12,994 nt of DNA, taken from the NCBI GenBank assembly GCA_003520545.1, contig DOUP01000170.1, positions 1 to 12,994 of the forward strand, written 5' to 3'. Source of the DNA: Maritimibacter sp. (GTDB lineage Bacteria; Pseudomonadota; Alphaproteobacteria; Rhodobacterales; Rhodobacteraceae). Positions 1 through 7,642 of this stretch are shown here, piece after piece. Position 1 is the first letter of the stretch, and each line of letters starts with the position of its first letter. Both the position numbers and the translations under genes were made by a program. The notes below the pieces were generated by a model. It was not told where the DNA came from. It was given only the letters and a program-made list of their open reading frames with translations, and did no database searches.

Positions 1-579
1 CTCGTTGCCTTCGTGATCCTGCTGACCTTCCATACCAATGCGATCATCCTCGGCATCGTGGCGCTGGGTCCGGTGGCGATCTATCCCTTTGCGAAACGCT
101 TCACGTGGTGGCCGCAGATCTTCCTCGGCACCGCGTTTAACTGGGGCGCCCTTCTGGCCTACACCGCTCACACCGGGCGGCTCGAATGGCCTGCCGTCGC
201 GCTCTATTTTGCGGGTATGGCCTGGACGCTGTTCTACGACACGATCTATGCCCACCAGGACAAAGAGGACGACGCGCTGATCGGGGTGAAGTCCACGGCC
301 CGACTGTTCGGTGACAAAACGCCGCGCTGGCTTTTGGCGTTTCTCGTGATCTCCGTCACGCTCATGGCGCTTGCGGTGATCCTCGCCTATCTGCCAGAAC
401 GCTCGACGCTTGCGCTTTTGGTCGCGCTGGCCGCGCCTTGGGCCTTTGGTTGGCATATGTCGTGGCAGATGCGTGTGCTCGACATCGACGACAACGACAT
501 CTGCCTGCGCCTGTTTCGCTCCAATCGAAACGCGGGACTCCTGGTTGTGCCGTTTCTTGCCGTCGCCCTGTTGCTTTGA
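1..579 (+). CDS. ubiA: 4-hydroxybenzoate polyprenyltransferase, C-terminal part (start off window)
   Basis: Integral membrane prenyltransferase that attaches the polyprenyl tail to 4-hydroxybenzoate in ubiquinone synthesis. The frame is open from base 1, giving 192 visible codons against about 290-320 for the family. The N-terminal third, with the first Asp-rich motif, is therefore off the window, and the GTG at 13 is an internal Val, not a start. What remains contains the second Asp-rich motif DTIYAHQDKEDD (238-273), followed by IGVKSTARLFG. This closely matches the UbiA pattern that binds the Mg-diphosphate of the prenyl donor. Several hydrophobic helices flank the motif and the protein ends on a hydrophobic stretch. 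The stop is TGA at 577-579. The motif is specific enough to separate it from other UbiA-superfamily enzymes such as haem O synthase, though substrate is inferred from family. Confidence 0.93.
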   Translation, partial: LVAFVILLTFHTNAIILGIVALGPVAIYPFAKRFTWWPQIFLGTAFNWGALLAYTAHTGRLEWPAVALYFAGMAWTLFYDTIYAHQDKEDDALIGVKSTARLFGDKTPRWLLAFLVISVTLMALAVILAYLPERSTLALLVALAAPWAFGWHMSWQMRVLDIDDNDICLRLFRSNRNAGLLVVPFLAVALLL

Positions 580-642
580 TTGCGCCTCGCCTGAAAGCAC
601 CCTAATGAAACGCAGACTTTCACTCTGAGACCACTCACCTCC

Positions 643-3030
643 ATGCGCCTGTCGAAAATCATTCTGGTTCCCGGGATTTTCATCGTCGCTGCCCTGATCG
701 CGATCTTCGCTGCCTGGGCATCCGTCGGTGTGATCGAGCGAGTCACGAAAACGACCGTGGAACGCCAGTTGGTCGTTCAGGGCGAAGACTGGGCACATGT
801 CGCGGTCGACGGCCTTCAGGTGATCCTGGATGGAATCGCGCCGACCGAGACGGATCGTTTCCAGGCGCTGACCATCGCGGGGGGCGAGGTCGACTCGAGC
901 CGCGTGATCGACCGAATGGTCGTTCCATCCTCGCAAGAGGTTGCGCCGCCGCGATTTTCGATCGAAATCCTGCGCAACGATGCGGGTATTTCGATGATCG
1001 GGCTCATCCCGGCCGCCACGGACCGTGAGGCGCTAACCCAGCGTGTGAGCCGGATCATTGTCAGCCGACGCGTGGCCGATCTGTTGGAAACCGCCGATTA
1101 CCCGGTGCCGGATGGCTGGGACGCAGCGCTCGATTTCGCGGTCTACGCGCTGGAAGAGCTGCCCCGGTCCAAGATTTCCATGAGTTCGGAACGCGTGGAG
1201 GTCGAAGCGATTGCGGATAGCGAAGCCCAAAAAGACGAGTGGGAGCAAGACCTCGCACGTCGCGCGCCGACAGGGCTTCGGGTGGCGCTGAATATCTCGG
1301 CCCCACGCCCGGTGGTCACGCCCTTCACGGCGCGGTTCGTTATCGACGAAACGGGCGCACGGTTCGATGCCTGCACGGCGGGCACCGAGATCGGTCGGAC
1401 GAAAATCGTCGGCGCGGGGATCGCCGCTGGTGTCAAGGGACGCCCGAACTGTGTTATCGGGCTTGGCGTCCCGTCCGCCGATTGGCCTGACGCGGTGGCG
1501 TTGGGTGTGAACGCTTTGCGCGAGATGGGCTCGGGCACGATCACCTATGCCGATGCGGATGTTACCTTGGTGGCCGATGCCAGTGTCGAACAGCGCGCGT
1601 TCGATCGTGTTGTGGGTGAGTTGGAAGCGGACCTTCCGGAGGTCTTTTCGCTCCATGCAACCCGGACGGCTCGCGAAGACGGCGATGGTGAAGGCGCACA
1701 GGAATTCACCGCGACGCTGAGCCCCGAAGGCAACGTCCAGCTGCGGGGTCGTTTGACCAATGAGCAACAACGCGCGATCACGGAAAGCGTTGCGCGCGCA
1801 CGCTTCGGTATGGACAGCGTTTACATGGCGACGCGCCTGGACCAAGGGTTGCCGCCCGAATGGTCGGTGCGTGTTCTCGCCTCGCTCGAGGCGCTGAGTT
1901 TCCTCGATAACGGTGCGGCTATCGTTCAGCCCGACCGCGTCGAGTTGCGCGGCAAGACGGGTAATCCCGACGCGAAATCCGAAATATCGCGCCTCCTGTC
2001 CGAGAAACTTGGCTCGAACGAAGAGTTCAGGGTGAACGTCACCTACGACGAAGCACTTGATCCGGTCGCGTCCCTGCCCTCCGCGCGGGAATGCGTCATC
2101 ATGATCAACGATGCGATCCGCAAGAACAAGATTACCTTCGCGCCGGGCTCGGTCGAGATCGAAGCCTCGGCGGCAGGGACGATCCGGAAGATCGCGGATA
2201 TGGTCCGGCAATGCCCTGATGTCGCGATGGAAATCGGCGGCCACACGGATAGCCAGGGTTCGGAAGAATTGAACAAGTCGCTCTCCCAACAGCGCGCGAA
2301 TTCGGTGCTGAACGCGCTTCTGGCTGAGCGTGTGCTGACGTCGAACCTCACGGCTTATGGCTATGGTGAAGAGCAGCCGGTCGCGGACAACGACACCGAA
2401 GAGGGACGCGAGGAAAACCGCCGGATCGAGTTCAAGTTGATCGGAACCGAGGATCTGCCGGACAACATCGCGCCTGATGGCAGCATCATTGAAGACATCT
2501 CCGAAGGGGCCGTCCAGACGGCGGATGAAGACCTTGGCTCCGTGCGTCCGCGCCCGCGTCCAGGTGGTGACGACGACGCGGAGGCGGTTGAAGCAGATGA
2601 CGCTGCCGCCGAGGCTCCCGTAACCGACGATGCCGCCGTTACCGACGAGACGGCGGCAGAAAACCCACCTGAAACGGCTGCTCAGGACGCGACCGAAGTG
2701 CCCGAGGATGCTTCTGCGTCAGAGACAGACGCAGAAGCCACAGCGGCTGATGAACGGGCCGAAACAACGTCCGGTGAAACGGAAGACACGGCCACGGAAG
2801 AGTCCGAAGGCGACAATACGTCAGAGGCTGCAACCGACACCGAGGGTGATATAACGGAAGAAGAAACAGCGGATGTGGCCGACGAAAACGGCGCCACGAT
2901 CGACGCAGAGACCAACGGTGCAGAAGACACCGAGACAGAAGAAACCCCGCCCGAGGAGCCGCTTGGACCGGCCATCGTGGTGGACCCCGAGCTTGAAGGC
3001 GTGCGCGCGCCTCCGCGGCCGGAACGGTAG
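643..3030 (+). CDS. OmpA-family peptidoglycan-binding protein with BON-like repeats and acidic tail
   Basis: A 795-residue envelope protein, not named further. Residues 7-28 form one hydrophobic segment with no obvious cleavage site, so it is probably anchored in the inner membrane with the rest in the periplasm. Residues about 40-470 contain several tandem segments resembling BON domains (for example around 176-212, 353-388 and 425-457). Residues about 484-600 are an OmpA C-terminal domain: NKITFAPGSVEIEASA, then GGHTDSQGSEELNKSLS, then QQRANSV. D536 and R551 are 15 apart, as are the diaminopimelate-binding Asp and Arg of characterised OmpA domains. From about 601 to 795 the protein is low-complexity, rich in Glu, Asp, Ala and Thr, ending in a Pro/Arg segment. 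The start is the ATG at 643, 63 bases after ubiA. No clear Shine-Dalgarno or promoter is visible there. The next gene follows after 12 bases and is probably co-transcribed. Confidence 0.88.
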   Translation: MRLSKIILVPGIFIVAALIAIFAAWASVGVIERVTKTTVERQLVVQGEDWAHVAVDGLQVILDGIAPTETDRFQALTIAGGEVDSSRVIDRMVVPSSQEVAPPRFSIEILRNDAGISMIGLIPAATDREALTQRVSRIIVSRRVADLLETADYPVPDGWDAALDFAVYALEELPRSKISMSSERVEVEAIADSEAQKDEWEQDLARRAPTGLRVALNISAPRPVVTPFTARFVIDETGARFDACTAGTEIGRTKIVGAGIAAGVKGRPNCVIGLGVPSADWPDAVALGVNALREMGSGTITYADADVTLVADASVEQRAFDRVVGELEADLPEVFSLHATRTAREDGDGEGAQEFTATLSPEGNVQLRGRLTNEQQRAITESVARARFGMDSVYMATRLDQGLPPEWSVRVLASLEALSFLDNGAAIVQPDRVELRGKTGNPDAKSEISRLLSEKLGSNEEFRVNVTYDEALDPVASLPSARECVIMINDAIRKNKITFAPGSVEIEASAAGTIRKIADMVRQCPDVAMEIGGHTDSQGSEELNKSLSQQRANSVLNALLAERVLTSNLTAYGYGEEQPVADNDTEEGREENRRIEFKLIGTEDLPDNIAPDGSIIEDISEGAVQTADEDLGSVRPRPRPGGDDDAEAVEADDAAAEAPVTDDAAVTDETAAENPPETAAQDATEVPEDASASETDAEATAADERAETTSGETEDTATEESEGDNTSEAATDTEGDITEEETADVADENGATIDAETNGAEDTETEETPPEEPLGPAIVVDPELEGVRAPPRPER

Positions 3031-3042
3031 GGATAGGGACAC

Positions 3043-3372
3043 ATGAACAGAGCCGAGTTCATCATCGTCACGGCAATCATCCTTTTCATCGCGTTTGCGT
3101 TGGGATGGTTCGCACACTGGCTGATCCATCGATTCACCCGGGTCTCGGGCGCGGAGATGGGGGAACTCGACCGATTGGCGCAGGCCCTTCACGAAGCCGA
3201 AGAGACGCGGGATCAGGCGATCACTTATCTTCAGCAGCGCGAGTCGGAGCTGTCCAATCAGCAGCACCAGACCGAAGCCGAACTTCGCGCGGCGATGGAC
3301 GGCTTGCGCGATGCCCGTCGCGAGGCCGAAGAACTGCGCGTTTACATCGAGCGGATGAACGCCACCGGCTAA
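3043..3372 (+). CDS. Small membrane-anchored coiled-coil protein, function unknown
   Basis: A 109-residue protein I do not recognise by name. Residues about 6-29 are one strongly hydrophobic transmembrane helix. Residues about 39-106 are charged, rich in Glu, Gln, Ala and Arg, and have the heptad character of a single coiled coil. The likely topology is a membrane-tethered rod on one face of the inner membrane. The start ATG at 3043 is preceded by GGATAGGGAC (3031-3040), a reasonable ribosome binding site in the 12-base gap after the OmpA-family gene. The two are therefore probably one operon, and a shared envelope role is inferred from that. The TAA stop (3370-3372) overlaps, on the other strand, the stop of the convergent hydrolase gene by 4 bases. 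Confidence 0.8.
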   Translation: MNRAEFIIVTAIILFIAFALGWFAHWLIHRFTRVSGAEMGELDRLAQALHEAEETRDQAITYLQQRESELSNQQHQTEAELRAAMDGLRDARREAEELRVYIERMNATG

Positions 3373-4094
3373 GACATGGCGCGGTTCTGAACGCGGCGGT
3401 GACGGTCGTAGGCCATCTGAAGTGCTTCTGTGCGGATGGGGCGCTGCATAAGCGCATCAACGAGTAGCTTGTAGACCCTATGGGACGGCAAACCCTGCGT
3501 CACGGGATGTCCTGCCCCGGGAAGCCGAACCTGTCGAACAGTCTGAAAACCAAGAGAAATCTCGTTGGCGTGGGCCTGATCCTCGGGAAGGCTCGGGTCG
3601 AAGAGCACCACCGCGTCGCCGGGTGCCTTTCCCGTGGCGCGCAAGACCCTGTGCGCCTCGCGCGCGAAAATCCCGTCCATTGGATCGGGCATGAACCGGG
3701 TGTCACCAATCGCCGCTCCGTGGGGCAGGTCCGGGGCAAAGGTCGTGTGAGGGGAGACAAACATGAGCCGATCGAAATCGACCGCGCGACTTGCCGCGAA
3801 AAGCCCGTATCCGCCCATCGAAAACCCCAGTCCAATCCGCTCCCGAAAGGGTGCGGTGGCCTCCGCGATGCGGGTCAGAAGCCCCGGCAAATCTCGGTTC
3901 AGGTACCAGTCGTTACGCGCTGTGGTGATTTGAACATGGGCATAGCCGCGCCGCAGGAACGTTGCGCCGTGCTCACGCTCCAGCCCATTCCGGTCGCGTC
4001 GCCAGTGATCGAAGGTGAACACCACCCGGTCATGGGCGGCACCTATCATGGTGGCCCGCAAATGCGTGCCGGAGAAGATCACCTGGGGTCGCAT
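3369..4094 (-). CDS. Alpha/beta hydrolase fold protein
   Basis: A 241-residue protein with alpha/beta hydrolase features; the substrate is unknown. The nucleophile elbow is GFSMGG, with Ser92 in a GxSxG setting after a hydrophobic strand. A late Asp (D166 in VLFDPSLPED) and His196 in GAGHPVTQ complete a plausible Ser-Asp-His triad. There is no signal peptide, so it is probably cytoplasmic. The start ATG (4092-4094) gives the N-terminus MRPQVIFSGT. It lies 65 bases downstream of moaE on the same strand, so it may be transcribed with pgsA-moaD-moaE, but a small inverted repeat sits in the gap. Its TAG stop is interleaved with the TAA of the convergent coiled-coil gene. It could be an esterase, thioesterase or peptidase-like member. 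Confidence 0.8.
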   Translation of the reverse strand: MRPQVIFSGTHLRATMIGAAHDRVVFTFDHWRRDRNGLEREHGATFLRRGYAHVQITTARNDWYLNRDLPGLLTRIAEATAPFRERIGLGFSMGGYGLFAASRAVDFDRLMFVSPHTTFAPDLPHGAAIGDTRFMPDPMDGIFAREAHRVLRATGKAPGDAVVLFDPSLPEDQAHANEISLGFQTVRQVRLPGAGHPVTQGLPSHRVYKLLVDALMQRPIRTEALQMAYDRHRRVQNRAMS

Positions 4095-4121
4095 GACCCG
4101 AGTGTTGCGGGACGGGTTTTA

Positions 4122-4142
4122 CCATCCGGTGAAAAAGGATGG
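4122..4142 (-). repeat. Inverted repeat between moaE and hydrolase gene
   Basis: CCATCC (4122-4127) and GGATGG (4137-4142) are a perfect 6-base inverted repeat around a 9-base loop, 28 bases upstream of the hydrolase start. No T-run follows on the minus strand, so it is not a convincing intrinsic terminator. It could be a weak RNA hairpin or a protein site. Confidence 0.4.
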
Positions 4143-4159
4143 AGTATCGACTCGCAGCG

Positions 4160-4597
4160 TTACCAGCGTGTTAACGCGTCCTCGTCCTCGTCCTTCGCCG
4201 CGACCCATTCGGCCCCGTCCGGTCCGAATTCCTTTTTCCAGAAGGGTGCGCGGGACTTCAGGTAGTCCATCAGGAATTCGGCGGCCTCGAAAGCGGCGAC
4301 CCGGTGGCGGCTGGCCGTGGCGACCATCATGATCTGGTCGCCGGGCGCGAGGGTGCCGTAACGGTGGATGACCAGACAGTCGGCGAGAGACCATCTGTCC
4401 ACGGCTTCCTTTGCGATCATGGAAATGGCGCGTTCGGTCATGCCGGGGTAGTGTTCGATCTCCATGCGGCCCAGGCCACCGGTGTCCCGCACCACGCCGG
4501 TGAAAGAAACCACGGCGCCAATGTCATGGGAGCCTTTCCCGAAGCGTTCCAACTCGTCCCCGAGGCTGAAGCCGTCGTCTTGAACGCGAATGTCCAT
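4160..4597 (-). CDS. moaE: Molybdopterin synthase catalytic (large) subunit
   Basis: MoaE pairs with thiocarboxylated MoaD to put two sulfurs on cyclic pyranopterin monophosphate, forming molybdopterin for molybdenum enzymes in the cytoplasm. The 145-residue protein has the family landmarks: FTGVVRD (32-38), the EHYPGM segment (48-53), and the active-site stretch KSRAPFWKKE (114-123). K114 and K121 are 7 apart, matching the two functional lysines of E. coli MoaE (119 and 126). Length is typical. The start ATG (4595-4597) shares one base with the moaD stop in a TGATG arrangement, so the two subunits are translationally coupled. An acidic patch, DEDED, lies near the C-terminus. Confidence 0.95.
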   Translation of the reverse strand: MDIRVQDDGFSLGDELERFGKGSHDIGAVVSFTGVVRDTGGLGRMEIEHYPGMTERAISMIAKEAVDRWSLADCLVIHRYGTLAPGDQIMMVATASRHRVAAFEAAEFLMDYLKSRAPFWKKEFGPDGAEWVAAKDEDEDALTRW

Positions 4598-4845
4598 CAG
4601 CCGCCCGTCATCGGTGGGAAAAACGCCACTTCGCGCACGCCGGACAGCGGCGCGTCGAAGTCGGAAAGTTCCTGATCCAATGCGACGCGCAGGGCCGAGA
4701 GATCGGCGAAGGCGGCCTCGTACCGAGGCTCGCGGGCTTTGAGCTCTTCGACCAGGTCGGCCACCGTCGCCGCAGAGGTTTCAACCCGTTCCCGTGGTTC
4801 GCCGATGCGTTCGCGCACCCAAGCGAAATACATGACATCAATCAT
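4597..4845 (-). CDS. moaD: Molybdopterin synthase sulfur-carrier (small) subunit
   Basis: An 82-residue ubiquitin-fold sulfur carrier. It ends in FFPPMTGG, the Gly-Gly tail that is adenylated and thiocarboxylated and then delivers sulfur in the MoaE active site. The N-terminus MIDVMYFAWVRERIG matches the first strand and helix of MoaD proteins. The start ATG (4843-4845) overlaps the 3' end of pgsA by 8 bases. It has its own strong ribosome binding site inside pgsA. The stop overlaps the moaE start. No moaA, moaB or moaC is visible in the window, so the earlier pathway steps must be encoded elsewhere. Confidence 0.94.
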   Translation of the reverse strand: MIDVMYFAWVRERIGEPRERVETSAATVADLVEELKAREPRYEAAFADLSALRVALDQELSDFDAPLSGVREVAFFPPMTGG

Positions 4846-5518
4846 CTTTTTTCTCCTCCGGCTCCTTCAGGAAGGGGAGCGCCTTGCGGAAGTATTCAAC
4901 CCCGGTGATGGCGGTCAGAAGCGCCGCGCCCCAAAGCAGGATGACGCCTGCGTTGCCGGTCCAGTTCATGCCTGTGAGTTTCCAGCGCAGGCCCAGCTCG
5001 TCTTCGGTAGCGCCCGAAATCACGGCGTCGAACATCTCCTGATCCATCCCGAAGCTTTGCATTCCTACGTAGTGTTCGAACACGCCTTTTGCAAAGAGCA
5101 GGGTGAGCGCGACCATCTGCACGGTGGTTTTCCACTTGGCGAGATTGGTGACTTTCAGAAGGCGGGATTTGTCGCCAAGCGTTTCGCGAAGGCCGGAGAC
5201 GAAGATCTCGCGAAAAATGATGATCCCCGCGGGGAGCACGATCCAAACCGCGAGGCCAGAGTAGGCGGTGATGACCAAAAGGGCCATCAAAACCAATGCT
5301 TTATCGGCAATCGGGTCCATGGCCGCGCCAAACAGGCTTTCCTGTCCCAGCCTGCGGGCGAGGTAGCCGTCGACCCAGTCGGTGAGGCTGGCCAGCATGA
5401 ACACCGCGATGGCGTAATAATCCGCCCAGGGCCGGGCGAAGAACAGGAAAACGATCGGCAGGAGAGGCACGGCGATAAGCCGCGCGACGGTGAGGATATT
5501 TGGCACGGTCCAACGCAT
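4838..5518 (-). CDS. pgsA: CDP-diacylglycerol--glycerol-3-phosphate 3-phosphatidyltransferase
   Basis: Makes phosphatidylglycerol phosphate from CDP-diacylglycerol and glycerol 3-phosphate at the inner membrane. The CDP-alcohol phosphotransferase motif is complete: DWVDGYLAR, then G64, then MDPIADK, giving D47, D50, G51, R55, G64, D68 and D72. A conserved LAKWKTT segment follows. I start at the ATG 5516-5518 (MRWTVPNILT), which aligns with the usual PgsA N-terminus; a TTG two codons earlier is less likely. The 226 residues exceed the 182 of E. coli, mainly through an insertion at about 144-188 between the last transmembrane helices. Expect about five to six helices. It heads an overlapping pgsA-moaD-moaE group. 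The 178-base gap before it, downstream of uvrC, contains repeats. Confidence 0.94.
   Translation of the reverse strand: MRWTVPNILTVARLIAVPLLPIVFLFFARPWADYYAIAVFMLASLTDWVDGYLARRLGQESLFGAAMDPIADKALVLMALLVITAYSGLAVWIVLPAGIIIFREIFVSGLRETLGDKSRLLKVTNLAKWKTTVQMVALTLLFAKGVFEHYVGMQSFGMDQEMFDAVISGATEDELGLRWKLTGMNWTGNAGVILLWGAALLTAITGVEYFRKALPFLKEPEEKKDD
4851..4860 (-). promoter_or_regulatory. Ribosome binding site of moaD
   Basis: On the minus strand this reads CGGAGGAGAA, a near-perfect Shine-Dalgarno ending 5 bases before the moaD ATG. It lies inside the last codons of pgsA and supports the 8-base gene overlap and this start choice. Confidence 0.75.
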
Positions 5519-5593
5519 GACCAAGGTCTATCGCGCCCGGTCGGCGGGGGGAAGGGGCGGGTGTTAACCGGTTTGGCAGGGCCAGCCGCAGCC

Positions 5594-5624
5594 GTATGAC
5601 ATGCGTACACAATGTGTATGACAT
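5594..5624. repeat. Direct repeat and palindrome upstream of pgsA
   Basis: GTATGACAT occurs at 5594-5602 and 5616-5624, a 22-base period (two helical turns). Between and overlapping the copies is the perfect palindrome TACACA-A-TGTGTA (5606-5618). A further partial pair, GTATG (5616-5620) and CATAC (5630-5634), follows. This lies about 75-120 bases upstream of the pgsA start in the uvrC-pgsA gap and looks like a multi-site operator. The binding protein is unknown. Confidence 0.5.
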
Positions 5625-5678
5625 TTGTGCATACGATTGTGCAGACGCCGCGCCCAGCAGAGCCGTGGCCACTGCGCG

Positions 5679-5692
5679 CTGTCGCGTGACAG
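5679..5692 (-). terminator. Small hairpin just after the uvrC stop
   Basis: CTGTC (5679-5683) pairs with GACAG (5688-5692) around a 4-base loop, 4 bases after the uvrC TAA on the minus strand. The stem is only 5 bases and no T-run follows, so it is at best a weak terminator or a 3'-end stabilising hairpin. Confidence 0.25.
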
Positions 5693-5696
5693 ACGG

Positions 5697-7577
5697 TTAA
5701 CCTTTTTCGTGAAAGTGGCCGTAGATGGTTTCGGCCAAAGCCGCCGAAATTCCCTTGACCGCCTTGAGGTCGTCGAGCGAGGCAGTGGTCACGGCTTTCG
5801 CCGAGCCGAAGTGGGTGAGCAACGCCTTCTTGCGGCCAGCGCCGACGCCGGGCACATCGTCCAAGGGGTTGGCGGTCATCGACTTGGCGCGTTTGGCGCG
5901 GTGGGTGCCGATGGCGAAGCGGTGGGCCTCGTCGCGCAAGCGCTGAATGAAGTAGAGCACCGGGTCGTTTCGTTTCAGCGCCATGGGGCGTTTGCCGGTG
6001 CGGTGGAACTCCTCCTTGCCCGCGTCGCGGTCGATCCCCTTGGCGACGCCGATCATGGCGATGTCTTCGACGCCGAGGTCTTCCATGATAGACTGCACGG
6101 CAGAGACCTGTCCCGCGCCGCCGTCGATCAGCAGGAGGTCTGGCCAAGACTCGCTTTCGCGATCCGGGTCTTCCTTCAGCAGGCGTTTGAAGCGGCGGGT
6201 GAGCACCTCTTTCATCATGCCGAAATCGTCACCGGGGGTGAGGTCTTCGCCCTTGATGTTGAACTTGCGATACTGGCTTTTCATCAGCCCTTCGGGACCG
6301 GCGACGATCATGCCGCCGACGGCGTGGGCGCCCTGAATGTGGGAGTTGTCGTAGACTTCGATCCGTGTTGGCGGTGCGTCGAGGTCGAAGGCCTCCGCCA
6401 ACCCGGCGAGCAATTTCGCCTGTGTCGCACTTTCCGACATCTTGCGGCCCAGCGATTCCCGCGCGTTGCGGGCGGCATTGGAGACGAGCTCCATCTTTTC
6501 GCCCCGTTGCGGAACCTCGATTGCGACCTTGCGCCCGAGTTTTTCCGTCAGCGCCTCGGCCATGAGTTCACGTTCCTCGATGTCGTGGGACAGGAGCAGG
6601 AGACGGGCGGGGTCCTTGCTGTCGTAGAATTGGCCGATGAAGCCGCGCAAGACTTCGGCTTCGTCCGCGCCTGCGCCGGTTTTCGGATAGAAGTCGCGGT
6701 TGCCCCAGTTCTGGTTCGCGCGGATGAAAAACACCTGCACGCAGGCCTGGCCACCTTCCATGTGGAGCGCGATCACGTCGGCCTCGCTTACCCCGCGCGG
6801 ATTGATGCCCTGGGAGCTTTGGACCTGGGTCAGCGCGGCAATCCGGTCGCGCAGGAGCGCCGCGCGTTCAAACTCCATCGCTTCCGAGGCGGCGTGCATT
6901 TCCTCGGCCAGTTCGCTCTGCATCCTGGTGGTCTTGCCGGACAGAAAACGTTCGGCGTCTTTCACGAGGTTTCCGTAGTCTTCGGGCGAGATGCGGCCAT
7001 CACAGGGGCCGGCGCAGCGCTTGATCTGGTAGAGCAGGCAGGGGCGCGTGCGGCTGTCGAACATCGCATCCGAGCAGTTGCGCAGGAGAAAGACCTTCTG
7101 CAACTGGTTGAGTGTCCGGTTCACCGCGTCCGCGCTGGCAAAGGGACCGTAATAGGCGCCTTTGGTTTTCTTCGCGCCACGGTGTTTGCGGATCTGCGGG
7201 AAGTCGTGGTCCTTGGTGACGAGGATCGAGGGGAAGGCCTTGTCGTCGCGCAGGAGCACGTTGAAATGCGGTTTGAGCTGCTTGATGAGGTTCTGTTCGA
7301 GCAGAAGCGCTTCCGTCTCGGTCTTGGTGGTCAGGAACATCATCGAGGCGGTCTGCGAGATCATCCGCGCGATCCGGGCGGAGTGACCGGTCCGATTGGC
7401 GTAGTTCGACACGCGGTTTTTCAGGTTCTTGGCCTTGCCGACGTAGAGCACCCGGCCTTGGGCATCGAGCATCCGGTAGACGCCCGGCGAACTGTCCAGT
7501 TGACGCACGTAGTCCGCGATGACGCCGTGACCCGTGCGCTTTTCACTGTCCGGTAGATTGTTCGTGTCTGATGACAT
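5697..7577 (-). CDS. uvrC: UvrABC system protein C (excinuclease subunit)
   Basis: Makes both incisions around a bulky lesion in nucleotide excision repair after UvrA/UvrB hand-over. Domains run in family order over 626 residues. The GIY-YIG nuclease is at about 29-105 (GVY 32-34, YVG 45-47). Four cysteines, C168, C180, C188 and C192, have 12-8-4 spacing like those that bind an Fe-S cluster in E. coli UvrC. A UVR UvrB-binding motif lies at about 213-248. The RNase H-like nuclease has a DDH triad: D410 in VYDNSH, D485 in LIDGGAGQ and H552 in DEAHRFAI. A tandem helix-hairpin-helix ends the protein at about 570-625. I choose ATG 7575-7577 (MSSDTNNLPD); an in-frame upstream extension is unlike UvrC. 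An AGG lies a few bases before the start. No LexA-type site was recognised upstream. Confidence 0.97.
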   Translation of the reverse strand: MSSDTNNLPDSEKRTGHGVIADYVRQLDSSPGVYRMLDAQGRVLYVGKAKNLKNRVSNYANRTGHSARIARMISQTASMMFLTTKTETEALLLEQNLIKQLKPHFNVLLRDDKAFPSILVTKDHDFPQIRKHRGAKKTKGAYYGPFASADAVNRTLNQLQKVFLLRNCSDAMFDSRTRPCLLYQIKRCAGPCDGRISPEDYGNLVKDAERFLSGKTTRMQSELAEEMHAASEAMEFERAALLRDRIAALTQVQSSQGINPRGVSEADVIALHMEGGQACVQVFFIRANQNWGNRDFYPKTGAGADEAEVLRGFIGQFYDSKDPARLLLLSHDIEERELMAEALTEKLGRKVAIEVPQRGEKMELVSNAARNARESLGRKMSESATQAKLLAGLAEAFDLDAPPTRIEVYDNSHIQGAHAVGGMIVAGPEGLMKSQYRKFNIKGEDLTPGDDFGMMKEVLTRRFKRLLKEDPDRESESWPDLLLIDGGAGQVSAVQSIMEDLGVEDIAMIGVAKGIDRDAGKEEFHRTGKRPMALKRNDPVLYFIQRLRDEAHRFAIGTHRAKRAKSMTANPLDDVPGVGAGRKKALLTHFGSAKAVTTASLDDLKAVKGISAALAETIYGHFHEKG

Positions 7578-7610
7578 GGTGCCTGTTCGGTGATTCTGGT
7601 TTTGGCTGCA

Positions 7611-7616
7611 ATGATA
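7611..7616 (-). promoter_or_regulatory. Possible uvrC promoter -10
   Basis: TATCAT on the minus strand matches the sigma-70 -10 consensus at 5 of 6 positions and would put the transcript start about 27 bases before the uvrC ATG. The -35 at usable spacing (GTTTCC or TTTCCT, about 7633-7639) is weak, so this is tentative. Confidence 0.35.
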
Positions 7617-7642
7617 GCGGGTCGGGGACAAGAGGAAACACG

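Noticed and set aside
605..628. Seven-codon leader-like peptide (MKRRLSL) before the OmpA-family gene
   Set aside because: Too short to support without conservation. There is no attenuator structure or codon run pointing to a sensed amino acid.
1033..2289. 418-codon minus-strand frame inside the OmpA-family gene
   Set aside because: Arg-, His- and Asp-rich shadow typical of high-GC third-position bias; the plus strand has a clear OmpA domain.
5519..5696. Riboswitch upstream of the pgsA-moaD-moaE group (a molybdenum-cofactor element was considered)
   Set aside because: The moa genes follow pgsA rather than the leader, and no conserved multi-stem fold was seen; only short repeats and palindromes.
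5625..7556. 643-codon plus-strand open frame antisense to uvrC
   Set aside because: A shadow of a GC-rich gene. The opposite strand carries complete UvrC with all catalytic residues, and the shadow product has no recognisable domain.
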